The notes below the pieces were generated by a model that was given only the letters and a program-made list of their open reading frames with translations, had not been told where the DNA came from and did not search any database. From Nemertoderma westbladi (Eukaryota > Xenacoelomorpha > Nemertodermatida > Nemertodermatidae), in NCBI GenBank assembly GCA_032718475.1, contig JAUCBJ010002413.1, forward strand, positions 1 through 29,040: DNA of 29,040 bases. Direction: 5' to 3'. This document shows, piece after piece, positions 19,808 through 29,040 of this stretch. A program made the position numbers and the translations under genes. The stretch's first letter is position 1. Every line of letters starts with the position of its first letter.

Positions 19808-20491
19808 ATATAAAAATAATTATATGCAATTTTCAGTGTTTAATTTTGTTACCAACCAGAGATAAATAATGTTGTGGATATGATTGGAATATATCCCATA
19901 ATATTGTTATTTACCAAGAATGGTAAGGATAATATTTCATACTTATTTTTAACTTATAGTGCCAGTCAGGGCCGGACACACAATTTCTACTAGCATTTTA
20001 TAGCTATTCGTGTCCGACCTACCATCCACTATATTAAATATATAAAATTTAGTGCAATTTCTATTATATTACGGTAAATATACATTCAAGTTCAAGTTTA
20101 ATAATTATTTTATTAAGTTTTCTCTTTTATAGATGGAAATACGAATATATCCTGATCTCGGAATCGTAAACCAGTAAACTGTCAGGCTCTGAACCAAATC
20201 AAACAACCGCCTAAATTAAAAAACAGATAATTTGAAATCTTTTAGAATTGCCGATCCGATATGATAACCTCGATTCTGGACTGTAATGAACCGACATGAT
20301 TTGTTCCTTTCAGATGAGATTCGTGGTTCGATTCGTGGAACACAATTATCGAAAACTTCAGAATAAGTTAGTAATAAATTGTTACATGAAATATATCCTA
20401 CAGTCGGGGTCTCAAAGTGTATCTGGTATTACCTTTATTGTGAATACATTATTAATAAATTATATTATTTCTACTTATTTTATAGGTAGAG
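19808..20491. other. 3' flank of the ROCO gene
   Basis: AT-rich. Possible weak poly(A) signals (ATTAAA near 20034). CAGGGCCGGACAC at 19976 and GTGTCCGACC at 20010 form a loose inverted pair. No gene was recognised. The array begins after an acceptor-like TTATTTTATAG at 20475-20485. Confidence 0.45.
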
Positions 20492-23400
20492 CTCATAAAC
20501 TCTATCCACCAACCCATCGAAACCATAAATTCTATCCACAAACCCATCGGAACCATAAACTCTATCCACCAACCCATCGGAACCATAAACTCTATCCACC
20601 AACCCATCGGAACCATAAACTCTATCCACCAACCCATCGGAACCATAAACTCTATCCACCAACCCATCGGAACCATAAACTCTATCCACCAACCCATCGG
20701 AACCATAAACTCTACCCAGTAACCCATCGGAACCCTAAACTCTTCCCACCAACCCATCAGAACCATAAACTCTATCCACCAACCCATCGGAACCATAAAC
20801 TCTATCCACCAACCCAACGGAACCATAAACTCTATCCACCAACCCATCGGAACCATAAACTCTATCCACCAACCCATCGGAACCATAAACTCTATCCACC
20901 AACCCATCGGAACCATAAACTCTATCCACCAACCCATCGGAACCATAAACTCTACCCAGTAACCCATCGGAACCCTAAACTCTTCCCACCAACCCATCAG
21001 AACCATAAACTCTATCCACCAACCCATCGGAACCATAAACTCTATCCACCAACCCATCGGAACCATAAACTCTATCCACCAACCCATCGGAACCATAAAC
21101 TCTATCCACCAACCCATCAGAACCATAAACTCTATTCACCAACCCATCGGAACCATAAACTCTATCCAGTAACCCATCGGAACCATAAACTCTATCCACC
21201 AACCCATCGGAACTATAATCTCTATCCACCAACCCATCAGAACCATAAACTCTATTCACCAACCCATCGGAACCATAAGCTCTATTCACCAACCCATCGG
21301 AATCAGAAACTCTATCCAGTGACCCATCAGAACCATAAAATATATTTCACCAACACAATGGAACCCTAAACTATATCCACCAACCCATCAGAACCTTAAA
21401 CTCTATCCAATAACCCATCAGAGCCATAAACTCTATTCACCAACCCATCGGAACCATAAATTCTATCCAGTAACCCATCGGAACCATAAACTCTTTTCAC
21501 CAACCCATCGGAATCATAAACTCTATCCAGTGACCCATCAGAACCATAAACTCTATTCCACCAACACAATGGAACCCTAAACTATATCCACCAACCCATC
21601 AGAACCTTAAACTCTATCCAGTAACCCATCAGAACCATAAACTCTATTCACCAACCCATCGGAACCATAAACTCTTTCCAGTAACCCATCGGAACCATAA
21701 ACTCTATCCACCAACCCATCAGAACCATAAACACTATCCAGCAACCCATCGGAACCATAAACTCTATCCCGTAACCCATCGGAAGCCTAAACTCTATCCA
21801 CCAACCCATCAGAACCATAAACTCTATCCAGTTACCCATCGGAACCCTAAACTCTATTCACCAACCCATCAGAACCATAAACTCTATTCACCAATCCATC
21901 GGAACCATAAACTCTATACACAAACCCATCAGAACCATAAACTCTATTCACCAACCCATCGGAACCATAAACTCTATCCACCAACCCATCGGGAACCATA
22001 AACTCTATCCACCAACCCATCGGACTCATAAACTCTGTCCAGTAACCTATCGGAACCATAAACTCTATCCACCAACCTATCGGAACCATAACCTCTCTCC
22101 ACCAACCCATCGGAACCATAAACTCTATCCACCAACCCATCGGAACCATAAACTATATCCACCAACCCATCGGACTCATAAACTCTGTCCAGTAATCCAT
22201 CGGAACCATAAACTCTATCCACCAACCCATTGGAACCATAACTTCTATCCACCAACCCATCGGACTCATAAACTCTATCCACCAACCCATCGGAACCATA
22301 ACCTCTATCCACCAACCCATCGGACTCATAAACTCTGTCCAGTAATCCATCGGAACTATAAACTCTATCCACCAACCCATCGGAACCATAACTTCTATCC
22401 ACCAATCCATCGGACTCATAAACTATGTCCATTAATCCATCGGAACCATAAACTCTATCCACCAACCCATCGGAACCATAACCTCTATCCACCAATCCAT
22501 CGGATTCATAAAACTCTGCCCAGTAACACATCGGAACCATAAACTCTATCCACCAACCCATCGGAACCATAACTTCTATCCACCAACCCATCGAACTCAT
22601 ACACTCTATCCACCAACCCATCGGAACCATAACCTCTATCCACCAACCCATCGGACTCATAAACTCTGTCCAGTAATCCATCTGAACCATAAACTCTATC
22701 CACCAACCCATCGGAACCATAACTTCTATCCACCAACCCATCGGACTCATACACTCTATCCACCAACCCATCGGAACCATAAGCTCTATCCAGTAACCCA
22801 TCGGACTCATAAACTCTGTCCAGTAATCCATCGGAACCATAAACTCTATCCACCAACCCATCGGAACCATAACTTCTATATACCAACCCATCGGACTCAT
22901 AAACTCTATCCACCAACCCATCGGAACCATAACTTCTATCCACCAACCCATCGGAACCATAACCTCTATCCACCAACCCATCCGACTTATAACCTCTGTC
23001 CAGTAATCCATCGGAACCATAAACTCTATCCACCAACCCATCGGAACCATAACTTCTATCCACCAACCCATCGGACTCATACACTCTATCCGCCAACCCA
23101 TCGGAACCATAACCTCTATCCACCAACCCATCGGACTCATAAACTCTGTCCAGTAATCCATCGGAACCATAAACTCTATCCACCAACCCATCGGAACCAT
23201 AACTTCTATCTACCAACCCATCGGACTCATAAACTCTATCCACCAACCCATCAGAACCATAAACTCTATCCACCAACCCATCGGAACCATAACTTCTATC
23301 CACCAACCCATCGGACTCATAAACTCTATCCACCAACCCATCGGAACCATAACCTCTATCAACCAACCCATCGGACTCATAAACTCTATCCACCAACCCA

Positions 23401-24699
23401 TCGGAACCATAACCTCTATCCAACAACCCATCGGACTCATAAACTCTGTCCAGTAATCCATCGGAACCATAAACTCCATCCACCAACCCATCGGAACCAT
23501 AACTTCCATCCACCAACCCATCGGACTCATAAACTCTCTATCACCAACCCCATCGGAACCATAAACTCTATCAACCAACCCATCGGAACCATAAGCTCTA
23601 TCCAGTAACCCATCGGACTCATAAACTCTATCCACCAACCCATCGGACTCATAAACTCTGTCCAGTATTCCATCGGAACAATATCCTCTATCCACCAACC
23701 CATCGGAACCATAAACTCTATCCACCAACCCATCGGAACGATAACTTCTATCCACCAACCCATCGGACTCATAAACTCTATCCACCAACCTATCGGAACC
23801 ATATCCTCTATCCACTAACCCATCGGAACAATAACCTCTATCCACCAAACCATCGGGAATATAAACTCTATCCACCAAACCATCGGAACTATTAACTCTA
23901 TCCACCAACCCATCGGACTCATAAATTCTGTCCAGTAATCCATCGGAACCATAACCGCTATCCACCAACCCATCGGAACCATAAACTCTATCCACCAACC
24001 CATCGGAACCATAACTTCTATCCACCAACCCATCGGACTCATAACCTATATCCAGCAAACCATCGGAACCATATACTCTATCCACCAACCCATCGGATCC
24101 ATAAACTTTATCCACCAACCCATCGGAACCATAAACTCTATCCACCAACCCATCGGAACCATAACCTCTATCCACCAACCCATCGGAACCATAAACTCTT
24201 TCCACCAACCCATCGGAACCATAACCTCTATCCACCAACCCATCGGAACCATAAACTCTATCCACCAACCCATCGGAACCATAACCTCTATCCACCAACC
24301 CATCGGAACCATAAAATCTATCCACCAACCCATCGGACTGATAAACTCTATCCACCAACCCATCGGAACCATAACCTCTATCCACCAACCCATCGGAACC
24401 ATAACCTCTATCCACCAACCCATCGGGAACCATAAACTCTATCCATCAAACCATCGGAACCATAAACTCTATCCACCAACCCATCGGACTCATAAACTCT
24501 GTCCAGTAATCCATCGGAACCATAACCTCTATCCACCAACCCATCGGAACCATAAACTATATCCACCAACCCATCCGAACCATAACCTCTATCCACCAAA
24601 AAATCGGAACCATAAACTCTGTCCACTAACCCATCGGAACCATAAACTCTGTCCACTAACCCATCGGAACCATAAACTCTGTCCACTAAACCATCGGAG
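20492..24699. repeat. 30-bp minisatellite, about 140 units with higher-order structure
   Basis: The consensus unit is CATAAACTCTATCC plus ACCAACCCATCGGAAC. From 20492 to about 21350 it is nearly homogeneous, with a 240-bp (8-unit) duplication marked by the CTACCCAGTAACCC variant at 20713 and 20953. From about 22020 to 23520, variants (GGAACC or GGACTC; AAACTC, AACTTC or AACCTC; CTGTCCAGTAATCC) recur in a fixed order, giving roughly 150-bp higher-order repeats. Since 30 is a multiple of three and the consensus lacks stops in two frames per strand, long open frames arise (HKLYPPTHRN on plus; MGWWIEFMVP and GLVDRVYGSD on minus). Single-base insertions (for example near 21342, 22011, 22510 and 24425) shift all frames, so I regard it as non-coding. 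Confidence 0.95.
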
Positions 24700-24957
24700 T
24701 TATAAGTTTTGGAAACTGAACTGGATCTTAATTACTGGTAAGTAATAATTATATGATTTTTTTGCCTTTGGTTGATCACAGTGCAAACCTATCATCGAAC
24801 ATTCGTTAATAAACATATTTCTATACATTAAACTATGATATACTAGATATATAGTATATTACATGTCACAGTTATATAAATTAAATGATACTAAACCATG
24901 AGTAGACTAGACTATGTCACTAATACATACTACTAGGACGAGAGAGAATGGACTGGA
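24700..24957. other. AT-rich flank of the minisatellite
   Basis: A strong donor-like GTAAGTAA at about 24737 follows a frame that is open from the last repeat units. This is not enough to call an exon. No gene was recognised. Confidence 0.4.
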
Positions 24958-25180
24958 CAGTTGAAATGAGATTTATTCATAGTTGTCGCAATTTCGTTTC
25001 TCTCAAGTTCAGTATCCCTTTCAAGTTGGTCTTTATATGTTATAGCCGGTCGTCCACGCATACACTTTCCTTGTGTTGGTTGCCAGAAAAGCAGATCTGG
25101 TATTAAGACCTCATGTTTACTTCTCCAGAAGTGCCCACTGAATCTTAATCTGCATTCACGGGGGTTGTGTGTTTGATCAA
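24958..25180 (-). pseudogene. LINE C-terminal tail fragment
   Basis: One minus-strand frame reads ECRLRFSGHFWRSKHE, then LLFWQPTQGKCMRGRPAITY and KDQLERDTELERNEI. This is the conserved tail found after the reverse transcriptase of many non-LTR elements (pattern RLRFxGHxxR...LLxWxPTxGKRxxGRPxxTYxDxLxxDT). Nothing of the reverse transcriptase core was recognised upstream, so it is a short dead fragment. Confidence 0.8.
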
Positions 25181-25705
25181 TGTGGTATATGTCATATTGT
25201 TGACATATGTTCGTATTGTCATATTGTTGTCCCCAGATGTTATGTTTATCATTAATGTTTCAATTTTCTGTTAGAACGACATTTTATTATTCCTTATTTA
25301 TTTATAGATTAAGAATTTAACCGCAAAAAGAAACACAATTTAATAAATTTAACGAAGGAACTGGACTATTTCGTGTAACTTATGATGATTCGCCATTTAC
25401 AAACTCCAGTTGGTCGCCACTATCTCAATAAACCTTAAAGTAAGTGTAGCATCCATTCATAAAATAAACACTGACTTTTTTACTTACATCTTTATAATGG
25501 TACAGCACCGGTATTGGTTCTTCTATTAAATAACAACAACAGACTAGTTAGTGTTTATTAAGTTGCACAGAGTTAGTTAAGCTAAGCTGTTAGTTGGATA
25601 GCACGCGAACACGAATCTGGGCCAAACTGAACCGAACTGATCGAAAGTGTGGCGAAATGGACCAAGTGTCTATAGCGATAGTGTTAACCGAAATTCTGTC
25701 CATCT
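25181..25705. other. No gene recognised
   Basis: AT-rich, with no recognised gene, up to the 9-bp duplication TGTCCATCT (25697-25705) at the edge of the next element. Confidence 0.45.
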
Positions 25706-25712
25706 GGATGTA

Positions 25713-25953
25713 GGACAATTCGGTCCCGGACAATTCGGTCCCGGACAATTCGGTCCGGACAATTCGGTCCGGACAATTCGGTCCCGGACAATTCGGTCCC
25801 GGACAATTCGGTCCCAAAACACTAAATAAATGGGACCGAATTGTCCGGGACCGAATTGTCCGGGACCGAATTATCCTAGGACCGAATTGTCCTAGGACCG
25901 AATTGTCCGGGACCGAATTGTCCGGGACCGAATTGTCCGGGACCAAATTGTCC
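25713..25953. repeat. Left palindromic 15-bp array
   Basis: Seven forward units (GACAATTCGGTCCCG, two of them 14 bp) are followed by a 16-base AT-rich loop at about 25815-25830. Nine units in reverse complement follow, two with CCTAGG at the joint. It could form a hairpin with about a 100-bp stem. Confidence 0.95.
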
Positions 25954-26611
25954 GGTTCCTGATAGCAACTTTTTAGTGCTTTTTTGATATTGGTGAATGT
26001 TCTAGAACATTAGTAGAGATATTTGTTATGGTAGCTAGTGTTATTTACTTGCTAGAATTTTTTGAAATTTTAAAAATACTGTATTTTTTTATTTTTGTTA
26101 TTGGTAGTGTTCGAGAACATTATTATATATTATTTATAGAGGTGTAGCTAGTGTTTTTTTTACGAGCTAGCATTTCCTTGAAGTTATAAAAATACCTGTG
26201 AAAACAATGATATTTCAGAATTAGGCCTAAACTGTTGCTGATTATATTAATTACCAACAATATTGATGATATTATAACAGTCCCTGAATGAGATCCATCT
26301 ATTATCTAGGATAATAATTTAGGCTTGTTAACCAGCCAACAACACATACAGTATACTTACGCAATATATTAAAAAAATCAGCTTTAAACATTTTAAATAC
26401 ATACTATTACTAGCTAGTAAATAATTAACAAGCTCCATAAAAACACCATAGCTACCATAAATAATAATGTTAACAAAAAAAGTAAATTTTTTTTATTTAA
26501 AAAAAAAATACTAGCTAGCAAAAAAAAACACTAGCTACTATATAATAATATATATTAAGGTTCTAGAACATTCACCATTATATAGTACAGTACCAATTAA
26601 ATTTGGTCCGC

Positions 26612-26763
26612 GACAATTCGGTCCCGGACAATTCGGTCCCGGACAATTCGGTCCCGGACAATTCGGTCCCGGTCAATTCGGTCCCGGACAATTCGGTCCC
26701 ATTAATATGCATGTTTTACGGGACCGAATTGTCCGGACCGAATTGTCCGGGACCGAATTGTCC
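26612..26763. repeat. Right palindromic 15-bp array
   Basis: Six forward units, a loop of about 19 bases (ATTAATATGCATGTTTTAC) and three reverse-complement units. The unit is the same as in the left array. Confidence 0.95.
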
Positions 26764-26784
26764 TGCTTCCTGTCCATCTTATGG

Positions 26785-27842
26785 ATTTTATCTCTGTAAA
26801 TGGATTGTTTTAGGCTGGAACTTAGTTCAAAAAGGGGCTGGAATGCTATGGACTCATAGTGGACCCAGTGGTCACAAGTCCCAGATAGACCATTTTCCGT
26901 TTCGTAGGAAATAAAGGAGCTCTATAAAAGACTGTAATGCTTTTACACTTCGATCCTTCTCCAGTGATCCCCGCCTTATTGTGGCTAAGGTAAGACTTAG
27001 TCTGCGTGCTAGCAGAACAACGAAATCTGCCTTGCCGCGGCTTGACTGGTTCTCTCAGTTGCAACAGCCAAGTGTGAGATACAGCTTCACACTACAGCTG
27101 AGCAACAGGTATGAGGTTCTTTCCTCTGAGGCGGCAGATCACTGTGAGGGCTATACTGCCTACACAGAAGCAGTTAAGTTAGCAGCTGCAGAAAAAGTTG
27201 CTGTATACCCTCAAAACAGGAAAAGGGCCCCCTGGACTGACCACAAAATTCAGAAGTGCCGACATGACCTCTATAAGGCGCCGAAAGAGTCCCGACTCAA
27301 ACAGACAACAGCGGCCAAGAATGCAGTTAAGGCTGCATCTAGATCCCCGAACAGGCAGTACTCTGTTAATATGCAGGAGCTAATAAACCAACAGGTTGAT
27401 GCCATCAATAATTCTGACAACAGCAGGCAATCATCCCAGGCATAAAAATTGATCAACTTGCTTACTGGGCGGAAAAGCCAACCAACCACCAAGGTTAATA
27501 CAGAATCACCAGCCGATCGCCTTAATGGTTGGAAGGCCGACTTTGAAAAGCTCCTCAATAATGACAGGGTATTGCCTGATAACTTTATAGAAGTTAAAGT
27601 GTTTGAGTCTGTACTCCCAGATATTCCCATTGGCGATATCTCCTTTGCAGAAGTGAAGGCTGCTGCAAAGAGAAGACAGGCATCTGGCTGTTATCTTTGT
27701 TGACTTCTCCAAGGCCTTTCATTCAGTCTCTCGCCTATGTATCTTCAGCATACTTTCATTATATGGGATTCCTGATGAAATTATTGCAGCAATCAGATCA
27801 GTATACGGTGGTTCGACAACGTTTGTGTCGATCGAGGACCAA
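26785..27842 (+). pseudogene. Broken LINE: endonuclease tail, linker and reverse transcriptase piece
   Basis: The plus-strand frame shows the end of an apurinic-type endonuclease (WTHSGPSGHKSQIDHFPF, then NAFTLRSFSSDPRLIVAKV; the usual SDH is SDP here). The linker typical of these elements follows (RASRTTKSALPRLDWF, APWTDHKIQKCRHDLYKA, LINLLTGRKSQPTTKVNTES, VLPDIPIGDISFAEVKAA). In another frame comes reverse transcriptase motif A, IFVDFSKAFHSVSR, then LYGIPDEIIAAIRSVYGG (about 27688-27842). In-frame TAA stops lie near 26912 and 27443. The segment between the linker and motif A is deleted. It begins directly after the foldback element's target duplication, so that element probably inserted into or beside it. 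Confidence 0.85.
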
Positions 27843-28054
27843 GGAATATGAGGTGATGGAAGGGCTGAGGGAACATGGGGTGACAGAAGTGGGGGAAAAA
27901 CCAACAAATGGGGGGAGGGGGGGGGGGCAGCTGGCAAGTTTAACGTGTATCCTTTGGTCAGTCGCCATGTAGGTAGGACTGTCGGTTACCTGGTCGGGAT
28001 CCCACGCCAACTCGGATCCCATCACATATTATTATATTATTTATTTATTTACAG
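27843..28054. other. G-rich spacer
   Basis: Contains a G-rich run (27910-27929) and two GGATCCCA words. It ends in a pyrimidine-rich acceptor ATTTATTTACAG at 28043-28054. Confidence 0.4.
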
Positions 28055-28172
28055 AATAACCGCGAATCAAAAAAGAAATCCTAATAAAGTAATCCATCCC
28101 TCTACAGACAGAAGTTCAGATGTTGGAACGTCAAACTGTCCTAATTATGCCATTGAAGATCTGATCAAATGA
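28055..28172 (+). CDS. Possible terminal exon of an unknown gene
   Basis: A strong acceptor is followed by one base of a split codon and then an open frame ITANQKRNPNKVIHPSTDRS, continuing with SSDVGTSN and ending in NYAIEDLIK and TGA. The composition is plausible for a hydrophilic C-terminus, but no family was recognised and no upstream exon was found in the window. Confidence 0.25.
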
Positions 28173-28966
28173 TTGAATAACATCAGTTCAATTCCGTATC
28201 TTACAGAATATTACATTTAGTTACAAAAAATAATTTAGAGTATTTTGTATTAATTTTAATTTATGGAATTTTCTAACTCTATTTATATAAAAAATAATAA
28301 CAAAGATTTATTAGTATTTTCCATAGGGAGAGCTCGCAATGTTTGCTAAAATTAGATATAAAATAATTAATGTATATCAGATGTAAATACAATTATGATA
28401 TAAATTTCTTTCAATTTATTTCCATTTTAATTCGTTCTATTAAATTATATTAAGTTCTATTAAATTAGTTCTGTATTCTTGTAAAACCTGTGTATCTCCT
28501 ACGTGTCCCTTTGGTAGACACAAACCTGGACCATCTACTAATAAAACGTTTAAATTATAACTCAGAGGTTCCCATTGGTTATATTATTAACCAATCGGTT
28601 CTTTAACCAATAATACATTGGTTTACAATGAGTGTAACGGAGTTGGTTCCCATTCAGAACTACTATAATGTTATATGTTTATCTAATCTATTCTAATTAT
28701 CTCGGTCCCACTGTGGCTGGTTGTGGTTTCCCTAAAGTTACCCGACAACCCTATGTCATTGTACGTCCGTCCGTGTTACTAAACTATCAACTCTGTTTGG
28801 ACAATCGCACTCCATTTTGCATCCAAAATCTCCAGTTCAGCTATTTATATCCTTATAAAGGTTATATTTAGCATTAATTACAGCGATCAGTGGATTGGTT
28901 ACAGACTTGTTCAGTAAACCCAGGGGGGTCTGTATTGGATACACAGGATTCCTTCTCTATACTTAC
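28173..28966. other. AT-rich, paired CCAAT hairpins, no gene
   Basis: Two adjacent short palindromes lie at 28574-28623 (listed separately). Open frames here are short and without family features. Confidence 0.45.
28574..28623. repeat. Two adjacent hairpins made of ATTGGTT/AACCAAT
   Basis: ATTGGTTA (28574-28581) pairs with TAACCAAT (28588-28595) across a 6-base loop. AACCAAT (28605-28611) pairs with ATTGGTT (28617-28623) across a 5-base loop. Both are built on the CCAAT word. Confidence 0.7.
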
Positions 28967-29040
28967 ATTCCTATATGGATCACTGACATGAAACCAAATC
29001 AGATTTTCAGCTGTTGTAATTATTGAAGGATCATTATTGT
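28967..29040 (-). CDS. Possible partial exon at the window edge
   Basis: A minus-strand open frame NNDPSIITTAENLIWFHVSD then PYRN ends exactly at a consensus donor GTAAGT (28966-28961). It runs off the right edge. The residue mix is protein-like, but no family was recognised. Confidence 0.35.

Larger units (their letters stand above)
25706..26770. mobile_element. Foldback element with palindromic 15-bp arrays at both ends
   Basis: A 1065-bp element flanked by the exact 9-bp repeat TGTCCATCT (25697-25705 and 26771-26779). Read inward the ends are GGATGTAGGACAATTCGG and GGAAGCAGGACAATTCGG (16 of 18 identical). Each end carries an array of GACAATTCGGTCCCG units that turns into its own reverse complement, so each end is itself a hairpin. 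The centre is AT-rich, holds GTTCTAGAAC palindromes (25999, 26560) and GCTAGT words, and codes for nothing. The 9-bp duplication and long structured arms fit a Mutator/foldback type of non-autonomous element. Confidence 0.82.

Noticed and set aside
20325-20345. GGTTCGATTCGTG, resembling an internal B box of a tRNA gene
   Set aside because: No matching A box or cloverleaf could be built upstream.
20452-24686. Long open reading frames on both strands (HKLYPPTHRN, MGWWIEFMVP and GLVDRVYGSD repeats)
   Set aside because: They follow from a 30-bp unit without stops in two frames per strand. Frames shift at single-base insertions and all frames coexist over the same DNA.
20492-24699. CRISPR-like appearance of regular repeats
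   Set aside because: There are no unique spacers: units are contiguous copies of one sequence, in a eukaryotic setting.
25590-25946. Open frames of PDNSVPDNSV and GTELSGTELS type
   Set aside because: They are translations of the 15-bp palindromic array.

Overview
The window is nuclear DNA from an animal, most likely a non-vertebrate metazoan. Genes have GT-AG introns, the background is AT-rich, and the domains (DUF4806, ROC-COR, CARD, WD40, non-LTR retrotransposon proteins) are of animal type. The palindromes ACCGGT and AGGCCT recur throughout, which looks like a lineage signature, but the species cannot be fixed from the sequence alone.

Layout. 1-5615: a complete four-exon minus-strand DUF4806 gene (315 residues), then upstream of it a single minus-strand exon starting MSYWTKRRR, then a 62-bp tandem array and a tract rich in CAACGTT words that looks like the subterminal zone of a DNA transposon. 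Part of that tract is copied in intron 2 of the DUF4806 gene. I infer that all of this may be one large DNA element carrying two genes. 5900-9063: accessory DNA with two short non-autonomous elements whose target-site duplications can be read exactly: a Mutator-like element at 6192-7064 (9-bp duplication) and a hAT-like element at 8028-9055 (8-bp duplication), plus two degenerate ACGTTACG-rich copies. 9332-10505: a GC-richer WD40 exon preceded by GTTCTAGAAC palindromes. 11124-11607: a 60-bp tandem array. 11743-12890: a decayed minus-strand LINE reverse transcriptase.

16619-19807: the main intact gene, one long exon encoding a ROCO GTPase (ROC + COR) followed by a Cys/His cluster and two C-terminal CARD-like domains, suggesting a scaffold for apoptotic or innate immune signalling. 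20492-24699: a 4.2-kb minisatellite of about 140 units of 30 bp with higher-order structure; it opens long reading frames on both strands that I do not consider genes. 24958-25180: a LINE tail on the minus strand. 25706-26770: a foldback-type element with a 9-bp duplication whose two ends are each a palindrome built of 15-bp units. 26785-27842: a second broken LINE on the plus strand. The right end holds two weak exon candidates (28055-28172 plus, 28967-29040 minus).

The genes do not form one pathway. The most notable items are the ROC-COR-CARD-CARD protein, the DUF4806 gene in transposon-like surroundings, and the series of small elements with clean duplications.
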